Shown here piece by piece: positions 11,130 to 24,350 of a stretch of DNA of 64,000 nucleotides. Position numbers and translations under genes: made by a program. The notes below the pieces were generated by a model that was not told where the DNA came from, made no database searches, and saw nothing but the letters and a program-made list of their open reading frames with translations. Within the stretch, counting starts at the first letter, position 1. Every line of letters begins with the position of its first letter. Origin of the DNA: Vanilla planifolia (Eukaryota > Streptophyta > Magnoliopsida > Asparagales > Orchidaceae); NCBI GenBank assembly GCA_023846275.1, contig CM043874.1, forward strand, positions 29,175,630-29,239,629, read 5' to 3'.

Positions 11130-11845
11130 AATTATAAATTTTTGGCTATATTAACAAGTATTAATGCTTTACTTGAAGAATCACTTTTATAAGAATACCT
11201 ACCATTTATGTCATAAAACTTAAAGTTTATTATTTAGTATAATGTAAGATTTCAAATATGATGATATGTAATATTAATATATTTTATCATATCATAAAAA
11301 GTCCAATTAATCAAATTAATTATAAACTTTTTGTCATAGAAAATCTTTATCAAACATTTGCTTATATTTGATATTAGCAAACATTTTTTATAATAACATA
11401 GTTTGAAAAATTATTTATGTTCCTACTTTATATTCAATTTTTACTATTAAAAATGCAATTGTGTCTTACTTATTAAAGTTTCAAGTAATAAAATCTTAGC
11501 TATAATAACAAGTAATAGTATTAGAAGAATTATTTTTGTGTAAATGTCCACTATTTGTGTCACAAAACTTAAAAGTTATTACATCATTTGATGTAAGATT
11601 CCAATTAAGATATTATATAATATCAATATATTTTGTCATATCATAAAGAAATTAAGTTTTTGTCATATTGATTACAAAATTGTTATCACAAAGATTTTCT
11701 ATCAAATATTTCATATATAATTGATATTAACAAAAATTTCTTATAATATAACATAGTTTGAGAAATTAATCATGTCCCTATTTTATATTCAACTTTTACT
11801 ATTAACAATGCAATTGCGTCTTTCTTATTTGAGTTTCATCTTATT
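11130..11845. repeat. tandem dimer of an approximately 355-base AT-rich unit
   Basis: 11130..11484 and 11485..11845 align end to end. Landmarks such as 'acatagtttga' occur at 11397 and 11752, and 'aatgcaattg.gtct' occurs in both. Identity is roughly three quarters by eye. A two-copy array may be a satellite remnant or a local duplication. No coding frame is present. Confidence 0.75.
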
Positions 11846-12600
11846 GTAGCTAATCCAAGACTAATGTTATGTCATGCCTTATCATTGTTAGAAAAGTTAC
11901 AAAATTTAATATCAAGAAATTTTGAATATTGATAATGTAAATTTTGGATTCATAAAAAAATATAATAAAAACTTATTTTATAAAAAATTGAAAGGTTTGT
12001 AGAGTGGAGGAAGAAAGAAAACCTGGATCTTCAATGATCAAAATTAATCAAGGTAAAAGAAGATGAGAATGAAAGCTAGAGCTTTCCAAATAAAAAAAGA
12101 AAGAACTTAGAAAAAACAAACACACATCTAACCTCTTGAAAATTAGGGGTATACTTTGCATTTCTTGAACTTCTTTTTTGTAGTTAACAAAGTAAACAAT
12201 ATAAAATGACATCATTGCTAACCTTATGAAATTATAACTATAATTCTTATAAATGTTCATCTAAAATAAGTGCATGCTACTATTGAAATGGTACATGTAG
12301 CTATAATTGCTATGTAGGAGCATAATCATTATTGATATAACAAAATTGTTTATAATTGTTTGATGAAGTTTAGTTACTTAAAGAGATTTGGAAGTGTGTA
12401 GTCAAAAAAATATAACATCAAAGGATTGATCTCAAGCATCTGTTCTAGAGATGTTAGTCTTGAGAATATGGGTTTAAGGGTTTTGATTTGATGTTTAACT
12501 CTCCAGAGCAAATTTCAAGAGCTTGATCTCAAGGGCTTATTTTGAGATCTTACCTTAGTCTCAAGATGCTAGTCTGTCATATGTTTGCTCTTCAAACAAA
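11846..12600. other. AT-rich intergenic stretch without a recognised gene
   Basis: Contains the second copy of the 10848 repeat at 12362..12500. The short frame at 12048..12260 on the minus strand has biased composition and no recognisable motif. Nothing else stands out. Confidence 0.5.
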
Positions 12601-12878
12601 TATCAAATATTTTGTAGACAAATTTTTATATCTTTATTTAATCATTGAACTCCTCATATCATTATTTATATTATAATGAAGAGTTATTTAAGGTCATTCA
12701 CAATAATGTGAATAGTCCAAAAAGTAATATGTAATTTAAAATTTAGAAAATGATAAATTATCTTATATGAGAATTGGCTTCTCATCTTCTACTTTAAATT
12801 TGGTCAAATAGGACTAAACCCTTTACCAATTTACAAAGAGAGTAAATCCATAGTTGACAAAGTGTAATATTGATTTGT
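12600..12878. repeat. repeat unit A, left of the LTR element
   Basis: Aligns with 16190..16455 (shared landmarks: 'gtaatat..' followed by 'aatttt/tag.aaatgataa.ctatct', 'gagaat', 'aaatt.ggtc.aatagg', 'gagt.aatcca'). Copy A' lies to the right of the LTR element next to unit B, as if an older tandem array had been split by the insertion. Confidence 0.65.
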
Positions 12879-12879
12879 T

Positions 12880-13630
12880 TGTAAGGTGTTCTCACCCCAA
12901 GCCCCCAATAGCATATTTTCTTTTTCAAGTAGCAATAGCAAATCTAAAAGTGTGAAAAATGGCATGGAGCTAACAAAGAAAATGAAGAAGAAAAGAGTTT
13001 TTTGTCATAGGAAGAATGAATTTTCAAAAAAGTTTCTTTTCAAAGGGATATGAATTCATGAAATATTGATTTTTAGAAATTTGACTTTTTATATATCCTT
13101 CTCATCACTTTATAGAGTGGTTTGAATATAATATTTTATTATAAAATAAAAACAACTATGTGATTTTGACCAAAAAATAAAATGTTACAAATTTTATAAA
13201 ATATGTTCTTAACTAGCTTTAATGTGCATGTGTCAGCTTATGCTAAGCATTGTTTATGCACATAGGTACTAGTCTCATATGCCAATAGGCCATTAATTCA
13301 TGCATTAGCTTAGATGGCATGATAAGTTCATCTTCCCTGAGTGTGGAATGTGTGTGTAGTAAGTGGTTAATAAAATGCACGTGTGCCCATCCTAAGTGAT
13401 TGCAAGAGCCATTATGCATTACATCTTTCTACATCATCATTAGGCATATGCGTGTCTTGCTTAGCTAGTACACTACACCATTATTTCAGGCTATAACGAC
13501 CCATCACATGTGACTCTTTCTATTTCATGATACGATGATAATTTTTATTGTTTTTGTCTCATTTCTAAATTTTTTCATAATTTTGGATTCAATGAACCTA
13601 GAATTGATCTCTTAATCATAAGTTCTTCCT
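12880..13630 (-). repeat. 3' LTR of the non-autonomous element
   Basis: Pairs with 15390..16040. The exact edges cannot be set by eye because of indels. It includes a less AT-rich middle (13220..13480). Confidence 0.6.
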
Positions 13631-15361
13631 TTTTGAGATTTGAGCCTAATTAATTCTTTTTTTTGAATTAATTCAGTGTAAGATCTTATTCGATTATCTT
13701 CTTTGGGAGGTTAAGATTTATCTTATCCCCATCAAGTATTTTTTTAACTTTATTACAAGTTACATATATCTTCAACAAGTGTTTATTAATCTCTTGATTT
13801 GGTCAGCATCGACAATACTTTCTGTCAATACTTTTTTTATTTCATGTTAGAAGAAAATGTTGTCTAACCTTTGTAACTGATATATTTATGCTTGTTAATA
13901 ATAAACAGTATTTTGATCACATAAATATGAATTTTTTAGTATAACTTGAAAGACATCAAGAGGTACCATTTCAAACATAATCTAGCTAATGTAATCTTTA
14001 ACGATGACAAACTTTATATTGCATTATTTTTCAACTCTTTTCTTGGAGTCTTTGTGAATCCACTCCAGAAAATAAGGTATTAGATGGACTATAGTCTCCA
14101 AGTTAACATTTTAATAAGATTTTCTTATTTTAAGTTCTTTTTACTTTGAATATTAATAATAATAATGATAAACTCTTTCTTTACTTATATTTGGATCATA
14201 AAGAGTTCTTCTCTTTGTTTTATTTTATGAGAGATCCTTTAGGCTTATCATAAGAGATAAACTTTCAACAACTTAAAAATGAGTTTAAAATATCTTTTGT
14301 CTCTATTATAATAATTATTTTATTCTTCTTAAACTCTCTTAGAATAGTTCAAGATATAATTTTTAATATTTTTTTGTAGTGTCTTATATTTTTATAGTGA
14401 ACATAATATTTTTAAATTCTACTAGTAGTCATTATTGTAATATACTTTGTTAAACAATACTCTTTCTTTTTTACCAATATTTAAACTTATATAGAGATCT
14501 CTTATCTCTTGTGAGATTTCCTTTTAGTTTTTTTCCATTGTATTCTATCTTCTTTTTGATATTCATAGTAATTGCACTAACTTGCTTTAAAAGTTAAATA
14601 GAAAAAAGAGATAATTATATGACAATAAGATAATATAGACTTATAATATACTTTGAAAATATTTACATATCTTTAATAGGTATTCTTAAATTATGTATAC
14701 TTATAATATACTTGTGTTTCTTAGTATCATAGATTATGTCACTTTGTTTTATCTTTTCTCTATGTAATATATGGGAAAAACTTCTTAAATTAATTTCTTA
14801 AATTGGCTTTATGTACTTCTACAACTATATCAGCTCTTAAGTGAGCATTTCATTAGGCTAATACATGTCTCATCATTTTTAATCAAGCATGTGCCACTTT
14901 ATGTATTAATGAATGATCATACAAAAAAAATATCTCTAATTGACTCAATTAGGTTTCTAATTTTTAACATCTACTATGTCATCATAAATTAGTACATCAA
15001 GTGTATCATTTATCTTGAAAAGATATTATCAATTCTCATGAGATGAAAGGATAAGATTAATATCATTCTTATCTTTATCTCTAATTATCTTAAGATTATT
15101 ATTTAATCTAAAATTTATTTATTTAAGGATATTTGCTTTTGATATATTATCATTTAGATCTATTATAAAAAGGGATTGAGATTTTACACCATCGCTATTA
15201 ATGCTTAAATTTTTTTGGGTTAATAGAGCTACCTATTCCTTTAAGCTTAATGGTGAAATAATCAATACATTCACCTTGATTGAAACCTCTTTAATCTCCT
15301 TATTCTCTTAAGTGGCTTACTCTTCTATTATCTTCTTCTTTGCACTTAGCATTGACATCAA

Positions 15362-15380
15362 ATTGAAGCACTATGATATA
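15362..15380 (-). other. degraded primer-binding site
   Basis: The minus strand reads ttatatcatagtgcttcaat, which resembles the tRNA-Met site TGGTATCAGAGC followed by TTC, but with small insertions. Its position next to the right-hand repeat is what makes it convincing. Confidence 0.45.
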
Positions 15381-15389
15381 AAAAATAAT

Positions 15390-16040
15390 ATAATATATAT
15401 GAGAGGTATTCTCACCTTAAGTCCTTAATAGCAAATCTTCTTTTTTTTAGTATCAACGACATACATGAAAGATTGGGAAATGGTAAGGAGTGAAGGAAAA
15501 ATGAAAGGAAGAGAGTTTTTCTTATAACAAGATTGAATTTTTCTAAAAAGTTTTTATTCAAGGGATTTTAAATTCATAAAATTTTAATTTTTAGAGTTTT
15601 TAATTTTTATACATTTCTCTCATCTATTTTTATAGAGATTTAGATATAATCTTTTACTATAAAATAAAAAATATGTGGTTTTGGCTAAAAGTATAAAATC
15701 CCATAAAATCTATCCTCAATAGGCTTGAACCATGCATCAATAGGCCCTTCGTGCACATGTTGACTGCGATGATGTAGTAGGTCCTTATACCATGTACGTT
15801 GTAAGTGGCCAAAAGGGTGCATGTATGCTACAAGCATCTAACAAACCTTATCTTTAGTAAGCGTGCCTACATCTCCATGTGCAAAACCTAGCTAACATGC
15901 CTATAGTGAGCTACTGTGTTTAGCTGTTATTGCTTCATGCTACAATGATAATTTTCATCTTTTTGTCCTCTCATTTCTTTTTTTTCCACAATTTTTGTTT
16001 CAATGAGCACAGAAATTGATCTTCTAAGAAAATGTTAAGT
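15390..16040 (-). repeat. 5' LTR of the non-autonomous element
   Basis: Right-hand copy of the repeat described at 12880..13630. It lies directly outside the primer-site motif. Confidence 0.6.
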
Positions 16041-16570
16041 GGTTTAATGATTTCTTAATGAAGAAAAATGATTCTTTTAGGAGAAGAACAAACATGTAGA
16101 GGTCAAAAAGACTACGTAAAAGAAGCTAACAACAATTGATGTTTCTAAACTAATGCTCTTAAACCTTTACTTAAGGTTTGATAAATAAACTTTTGCATCA
16201 TTTTTAATCCCTAAATTATTTATATTATTATTTATACTATACTAAAGAGTCATCTAAAAACATTCACTATAGTTTGAATCGACAAAAAAGTAATATACCT
16301 TTTAAATTTTAAAAAATGATAAGCTATCTAATACGAGAATCAAGTTACCATCTTCCTCCTTAAATTAGGTCGAATAGGGCAAAAATGGTTAGCAATTCTC
16401 TTAATTCATAAGGTAAAAAGAGTTAATCCATTTATAACTAAGTGTAATGTTGAACCCCTTAGATGATTTTTTGTTGTAGGAAAAATGATTATCTCAAGAT
16501 AAAAAGTAAGGATGTAAAGGTTTAAGAGGCCTAACAAAAGAACCTGGTGATAATGGAAGTTTCCAAAACT
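16040..16570. repeat. tandem units B-A'-B' (period about 410 bases)
   Basis: Unit B (16040..16150: 'gaaaaatgattctt', 'atgtagaggt.aaa', 'agtttc..aact'-type landmarks) recurs at 16455..16570. Between them lies unit A' (16190..16455), which recurs at 12600..12878. The pattern A | insertion | B A' B' suggests the LTR element landed at an A/B junction of an older tandem array. Confidence 0.6.
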
Positions 16571-19270
16571 TGCATTGGAGATAAAGTAGAAGAGCTCATT
16601 ATTAAACATTTCCATTGAAGCTTTAAAAATCTTCTTGTTGAGGTTCACAAGGAGAGAACTTTCTATTACCTTCAGAAACCTCCTTGGTGGAGATTGAAAC
16701 TACTAAAGATAGAAAGGTAATTCATCCTTGGCCTAGTGTGAAGTTAACCCTCGGTCATACTCGAGTGTCGCATGAATCAATATCCCTTTATTTACATACA
16801 TATTGATTTTCTCTTTTATTTTCTTTTCTTATGCATTCAAAATCTCAATACCATAGAGAATAACCTTAGGTTTTATCATCAAAGTCAAATGCATAAACAA
16901 TGAAATCAAAATAATGTAGTAACAATAATTGCATAAAATAAACTACTAGAATAGCAGTAGTCTAATATAGTTTTTATTAACTATTATATGACTTCTAGTA
17001 TTACAACATTTATGTAGTTCCACAATGTTACATAATGTTTAATCCATTCACAAGCCTCACATTAGCTCATTATTCTCTTGGTGTCCCATGGTGTACATCC
17101 AATATAGAAAAAACATGTCAGTTAGGCTAAGCTATCATCATAGACTCAATAAATAATAAATAACGCAAATCTCACATGCAAACCATTATATCAATTGATT
17201 CACTCTACATTCACCTATAAAAAATTATTCAAAGCATAACATTCACTTATGAACAATCCAAATTATTATTATTCCTTTAATTAATAATGTGAACTTATTT
17301 TTAGGTTCATTTCCTTGTAACCAAAGGAACTTCTTACAAAGTTCAAGCTTCCATTGCTCATATTAGATCATGTTGTTAGATTTTATCATTTTTTTGTAAT
17401 TTCTTGGTTATTTGGAAACAATTTTACTTATTTATTATTCTTTTCATGCAAACTTCATAATTATTGCATTACTATTATTTAATAGTACATTCATTTTCAC
17501 TTATGACTCATTAGTCTTAATCTTTTCTTCTCTATGGATTTTTCAAACCTTTATTCACATGGCATATCAACCATGAAATTCACTTTTTTAGGCATTCTCC
17601 AATCCTTTAATAATCCACATGATTTATTAGCCATCATATTCTATTCTTCATAGATTTAACATGTATTCAACATATCAATTACCTATAAGGTACATAATAA
17701 TCATATATTACCTTACTGCCTTAATCTCATGAAAGTACTGATCACATTATATATCATATTCAAGCTATGGAAATCAGCATATTATACATCTCAAACCAAC
17801 ATAGAGAACTATGTAAAAAGAGATCATATATAAAAAAGCATCATTATATTATCCATATGCATATTCAATTTGAATATACCACCTACTTTAATACTATAGT
17901 GTTGTATACATAATTCATCTCCCTTTTTCCATCATTTCTTGCAATTACACATAGATCATACATTACTTTTCATTCATGTATTTAGTGTAGCATATGTTAT
18001 ATTATGCCTATTTAGTAATTTTCACACCCTTATGATGTTTATCATGATTAATTTCATCACTTAATCCTCAAAAGTCACATTGGATTGAAGTTAATTTGCT
18101 TTGATCAAATTACTCAATCCATTTTCATCAAGATTTTTTATTTGTGTTTAAAGGATATCAAATGCTTGGAGCATCAATTTGACCATTTCTCTGATTTCTT
18201 TTTGGCCTCCATCAAATAGTTGGATCCTTTTATTAGATTGTTCTATTCTTATCGGATTCTTACTAAATTATTTGACCTATGTCTGACAAAGACTTAAGAC
18301 CATTTTGTCAAAAATTATCGGATCATCCAATATCAGTATTAAACATTTTCATACCCATCGAATGATCACCAAACCATCTTCTCCCTTGATGGAAACAATC
18401 AATTTTCACCTAAAGCTATAATATTCGACATAATTGTGATGCTTTGCTCCTATGATCACATGGCAGCATGACTTTCTCTTAATTATTATATTACAAAGTA
18501 GGAGATAAGCATAGATTTTGGCAACATAAATCACATATACATCTCCCTTACTTATACTATGCATGCTTAGGGTAATAAGAAAGATGTAATAAAGTAAAAT
18601 ATTTCTAATTAAGATTCATGAACTTATAGATACCAACAAAACAATAAAAGTTATTATATTAGTCTTCTATTGATATGACTATTAATATCACATTGAATAC
18701 ATCCCATAAAAAATGTTTGCATTGCTTTTCTTTTATTTTTTATAACTAATAGGCATCACTCTCTACTCCATATATGTTTTGATGTCCATTTAGTATTCTT
18801 TAAACTTTAAGTGGTACACATAAGCTAAATTAATTATGTAACATTCAAAAAGTTAAACTAGAGCTTTAAAGAGAGAGGACAAAAATTATTAATGTCAATA
18901 GAGGTCAATAAAAATATTAACAATCATTTTATGATTTTTAAGATTTTTGATGATTTATTAATTTTTCTTGAAAACTCGTACATCAAATAAAAAATTAGTT
19001 AGAACTTCCAAAAGGAAGGAACCATATTTAAGAAATATAAGAAAGATTTATTTGGAGCTTAACGATACCAAATTGATAAAATTTTGAGGTGTTTGATCGA
19101 TAAAGTAAGAGATTAAAGATTTTTTTTAAATTTAATAATAATTTAATTATATAATTGGGATAAAATTGAAAGTTAAAATAAACATTAAATAGTTTCAAAA
19201 AGTTATGAAATTGAAAAACAATGAAAAGTAGTGTAAAGAAGTTTAGGTTAAAATTATTTTGATAAAAATA
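16571..19270. other. unresolved LTR-like AT-rich DNA
   Basis: No gene is seen. 16730..16790 holds a short less AT-rich block. 17000..18720 resembles in texture the minus-oriented LTR sequence at 40600..42300 and 45600..48370, but no boundary or primer site can be placed. The frame at 16406..16648 on the minus strand overlaps repeat B' and looks like chance. Confidence 0.4.
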
Positions 19271-19389
19271 TAAAGTATGATTACACTTTTCTTTTGGTTA
19301 GCCAAGATATATTATTTCTCTTTATTTTATTATTTAAATACTTATAAATTTAATTGATTAATGACTGTATAGTATGATTGAATCCCGCA

Positions 19390-21955
19390 AATCATACAAG
19401 TGTTCCACTTGGGTGCATGCTTTTCTTATTTTGATTGTAGTCAATCGTTATTTATCAACATATTTCAATTTTATCTTTAATTCATTTATTTAGTTGTGTC
19501 TATACTTTATTTTGAGTTATTTAGTTATTTAGTGATTACTTGATAGTTTGTTTTTATATTTATAGTTTAAAAATCTAGTTTATACATAGAAATATTATGT
19601 AGTCATGCAAGATGATAATCAAACAGTGTCGATGATGAGATAAAGGATGCCAATAGTGGGTGAGATGGATAATAGGGGTCATGGTGGCTGGAGAATGGGT
19701 GGCCTAGTAATGGTGAGCTATCAAGTGATGTCAGGTAATCAGGAAATGGTGAGGGCTAATGATGGTGATTGCAAAAAGCAACGGGCAACTAAGTGAAGGC
19801 GAATGGTCTAAGATGGTAGGTGAAGCACAAACAAATTCAAATAACTATAATCGACATTAATGATGGCATAATATAGCAATAAAATGTACTATGATAAATA
19901 GAGCAAAAATATTGGGGATAATTATTAGAAAAAAATGAAGTACTATTATTGATCCCAATGGTTGACAAATATGACTCATTGAAGTAAGATTTGGCTTGAT
20001 CACAGCTTCAACTTTGAATGGGACTGGTGCAATGCTAGTAGGTCTATATTTGTGAGCTAAAGTGAGATGCTCTTGCATCATCCTCCCTTTGTAGGAAGGA
20101 GCTTAGTTTTATAATATCAGGGTGATGGGTATAGTAGTGCTTTAACAAGTGAGATGAAATAGAGAGTAGGTCATCATAAGCCAAGAGTCCTTAGTCGAAT
20201 GCTAACTTTTTAAGTGAATCAAAATTTTTTTAAGTATATAATCTTTGGTTAGAATTATCTTATGATCTAATTTTTTTTATATTATCTTTGCATACTATCC
20301 AAGAAAACATAGTGGTAGGAATAGGCTCATTCAATATAAAAGGATCAAGTTCAAATGACTCATTAGATATTAGATGTGATACATGGAATAAAACTAAATT
20401 TTTAATATTAAAGATTGTACTAATCTCATACTCTTCTAACAAATTAAACAAGTACACATTAATACCTAGATTTTTAATAATTAAAAGGTCTAGCTCTACA
20501 TGTTTATAATTTCTTGTAAGCTTCAAAAAAGAATTATTTTGACTTAACTCTAATTATAACATATTGTCTTCATAAAATTCCCTAACTTTTTTATGAGCAT
20601 TTTACTATTTTTTTTATCTGTTGTTACTTAAATTATTGTTTTAGATATTATTTTACGAAATGAAGAGATATAAGAAGCAAAGAAAGAAGTAATGATAGAA
20701 ATTTGAAAGTCTACTTATAAAAGAATAAGATCAATAACAGACCTAGGCTTATTACTATGACAAATTTTAAAAAAAATTAGACCAATATTATGATTGACAA
20801 AATTATTGTATGAAAATTTGGCTTATGATAGTAGTTGATCCCAAAGCTTAGGTTGCTCTCCTACCAAGTTATGAAGAAGATTTCTTATATTGTAATTTAC
20901 TATTTTCATTTGTCCATCCTTATGTGGGTGGTAGGCTAAGAATATTTTAGCTTTTTCTCTAATAAATGCCATAAGGTCTTCCAAACATAAGTATTAAATC
21001 TTACATCTCGATTAGATACTATGGCATTGGAACACCATGCAATTCAACTATATCATTGAAAAAAATCTTGGTTACATAGGTAGCATCTGATGTCTTACAT
21101 AAGAGACAATGAGTAATTTTAGAGAAATAGTAAACTATCACAAAGACAGAGTTATGTCTAGATGGGGTCTTATATAATCTAAGTAAAAAATCTATACTTA
21201 TGTGCTCTTACGACTTCTCAGGTACAGGTAATGGAAAGTAAGGTCCTTGGCATACATTTGGAGATGTTATAGTTACATGCATACGATATTGAGCTATAAT
21301 AGATTCAATGTGATGTTTCCTTCTAGGCCATTAAAATTTCTCTAAGACACTAAGAGTCTTGTCCCTCCTAAATTGATTAGATGATCCTCCAATATGTATT
21401 TTCCAAACTAAAAAAAAATTAACTAATATGGGATACATAACTTATTATTCTCATATAAGTATTAATCTTTCATACTAAAATCTTTAGAAATAAGGGTTAG
21501 TGTTGATTTGATTTCTTGATAAATGAATTCAAAGTTAAGATAACCTAAAAGTTGATTTTTAATTTTTTTCAAAATCTAGGACCTTTATAGAAAAAATAAT
21601 CAATAGTTGAACACATTGACTTAGTATGAACAAATGGCAAAATAGCTGTAAAATGCACTAAGATGAACACAGAAAAAAATAATGAGTGTAATCATAAAGA
21701 AAATATGCAGTCTTATAGTCAACCCATATGGATGAAAATATGACTAATCAAAATAAGATTTAACACAGGCATGACTTCAAGTTCGAAAAGGACTGGTGCA
21801 ACATTAACGGATAATCTCTTTTATAAACTTATTGCTTGAACCTAAACATTTCCTATTGCCTACGAGCTAAAGTTAGGTTTTTAGCAATTTCATCCTACAT
21901 CAATGATGGTAAAAGATTGTATGATACATTAAAAAAAATTTAGAATGACTTATGA
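19390..21955 (-). mobile_element. minus-strand gypsy fragment inserted in the gypsy LTR
   Basis: Direct repeats at 19840..20100 and 21640..21900 share 'ggactggtgcaa', 'gagctaaagt' and 'tcatcct' landmarks and look like LTR pieces. Between them lies a minus-strand gypsy integrase (21400..20260). Protease, reverse transcriptase and RNase H are absent. 19600..19800 is a G-rich (plus strand) leader-like or LTR stretch without a frame. Confidence 0.65.
20260..21400 (-). pseudogene. chromovirus-type gypsy integrase remnant
   Basis: The minus strand gives the integrase in order. 21360..21240 is the H2C2 region tail ending in QGPYFPLPVPEKS. 21160..21090 reads VFVIVYYFSKITHCLLCKTS and 21050..21029 reads VELHGVP, both in the catalytic core. 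20526..20260 is an open 88-codon piece with INVYLFNLLEEYEISTIFNI, the C-terminal module of chromovirus-like integrases. A stop replaces residues after the HGVP block and several frameshifts occur. Integrase joins element cDNA to chromosomal DNA; this copy cannot. Confidence 0.8.
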
Positions 21956-24350
21956 TTATTATATAGTATGATATTGGGTGATCATATGACATGATCAAAT
22001 GAGAGAAATAATTGAGGTGTAATGTGAACAGGTTGTGCAAGTAGAATTTTGATTATATAAGTATAACATGATAAGCATATAAGTATAATAATATCATGAA
22101 TGTTAAAGATTAAATGTATCTGATAGGATAAAGAAATGATAATGGTATTATGTAGTTTGAAAGGAGAATATTGTACGGTTTCATCGAGCAAGAAATCTAA
22201 AAAGGTGCAATAGTTAACTAATGATCATACAAAGCCAATTATATTGTCGTACAAGGATGTTAATGAAAGAAATAGAGGGTCAAACTTAGTAATACCATGA
22301 TTCTATATGTATGAAACTATGGATAGTACATGTTTGATAAAAAGAGAAAAAAATTAACTAAGTCTAATAAGTGAGTATTGGGTGAGCATATGGAACATAC
22401 AGTACAATAGTGGGCTATATAAGAATGATTAACTTAAAAGCAACTAAGAATGTATCGTATAAGTACAATGATGAAACCATATAAGTATGAGATAAATAGA
22501 ATATCTAACTTGACCAAGCTAAAATGCATTGTATTGTACGAATAACATAATCATATAATTAGAATTTGTGGGATAAGCATAGCTAAAATGACATTTAACT
22601 TACCATATTAGATGAAGATAGGAATCACAAAAGTACCATTAGAGAAACTAATTAGATTGTTGGAATTTAAATTACTTTGAATTCAAAGAAAAAAAGAAAA
22701 GGAATTGGATGCTTGGAATTTAAATTACTTGGAATTAGAGGTAGTTTTTCCAAATGGGTTTGAGAGGGAAATGAGAGGATTATTACATGGAATCAATCTT
22801 AAAAATGAGTTGTAAGGAGGAATGAATCCTAACCAAAATTCCTTATGATACTTCAATGGAAAGAGTTTTCATTGGTTTTGTATATAAGAATTAGTTGGTA
22901 GTTTTACCTATAATTTAGAAACCATAACTAAGACTCTAAGAAAGGAAGCCAAATTAAGACAAGGAGGAGAGAAGAAAGAAGCTTCCTATGAGTAAGAGGA
23001 GAAGGTGATGATCTCAAAAGTTGAAGAAAGTGAAGTCAATCCTTAGTGTAGTCCTCTACAAGGGTCAAGAGGTAAGATAAACTTCAAAATCATATAATTA
23101 AATCTAGATATATGTTACGTTAAAACTGAGGACTTTGTTAAAATTGCATGTGAATTTATGTTTGACCATGATCATGAGTTTTTATGCTTAGATTCTTTTT
23201 TATGAACCTTAACCTAAGATCTAATGTTACAAGTGAGGTATTACAATGTTCATTCTTATTAAAAGCATTCTTATGAAAGGACATTCATTTTCATACATGT
23301 TTATTTGAATTTAGATCCATTGAAACAAATATTATGGCTATAATTGAGATCTGTTAATGTGACCTAGGTGGTTTATTTTCAAGCTCTAGTATGGATAAGA
23401 ATTAATTAATGATTAATTACATGATTATCTTGGTTAATGTTATGCTCCTTGTATAACAAAGAGATGAATATTTGGGATTTTTGTTTGAATGCATGATTTT
23501 GTTAAAATCATTTATTGAATCATGATTTTATATTAAAATGGCATGTTTTATGTTAGCTCAATCCCTTATTTGAGAATGGAAGATTTTTAATTTAATTTTA
23601 GCATGCAATGTAATGGCCCGATTATTGTTGTCAATACATGAAATTAAGAATCAAGTTTACATTATAGAAGGACTATGACTTCGTAACTTTTATTAAAAAA
23701 ATCACAAGAACCAAAATTGATTGGAAGCATGCTCTATGATTTTCCAATTTTGTGAGGATATTATTCTATGTGAAAGATATTTTGTTGATAAAATTTTTAG
23801 ATTTTTTAAAGAATTCTATTTTATGTGTGACAATTATGGCTTGGTCATGAGGATCTTGAAATTTCAACTCAAATAGTGGCATAATGAGAATCTTTGCATA
23901 CATACAATGAAGTTGAGAACAAGATATTTTGTGAAATTCAACCAATACTAGAACTTGAATATTAAGATATAATCTTGAAACTTAGCCAAACTTCAAGTAC
24001 TCCTTATGGCTAAGCATTTCCTCACTTTAATATTTGATTGGGAAACTTACAACATGGCTTGGTTAAGCCATGGGAGGCTTAATTTAGAGATTGGGTAGAC
24101 AAAGATGGCTTCTAAGTTGACTTATAATCCTTGGGTTCTAGTTGAGGAACTTAAAAGGACTTAGTTTAGTCTTTGGAAGAAAGCTAGGTTAGTTGAGAAG
24201 TTGTCTAGACTTATAAGAGTTGGGTAGGTTTTGGCTTAATGAGTTAAAAGTTGAGTAATTAAGATTATTAACCATTGTCATGACATCAAGTGAATTTCAA
24301 GGTTATTTAAACTTTGTAAGAAGCTTTTGGGTGAACATTAAGAAAAGTTG
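21956..24350 (+). repeat. gypsy 5' LTR, middle portion
   Basis: 21960..22350 has a clear partner at 35380..35710. The rest has no partner in the window because the right LTR is truncated. It holds clusters of near-palindromic ATAC..GTAT-like motifs at 22180..22560 and no coding frame. Confidence 0.5.

Larger units (their letters stand above)
12880..16040 (-). mobile_element. degenerate non-autonomous LTR retrotransposon
   Basis: Two direct repeats, 12880..13630 and 15390..16040, share ordered landmarks over about 650 bases ('tattctcacc', 'gagtttttt/cttata', 'gggat.t.aattcat.aa', 'ataaaataaaaa...tatgtg.ttttg.c', 'ttttt.cataattttg..ttcaatga'). A degraded primer-site-like motif at 15362..15380 lies beside the right copy and orients the element on the minus strand. 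The 1.7-kb interior has no protein I recognise, so it is either a non-autonomous (LARD- or TRIM-like) element or an autonomous one decayed beyond reading. Confidence 0.65.
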
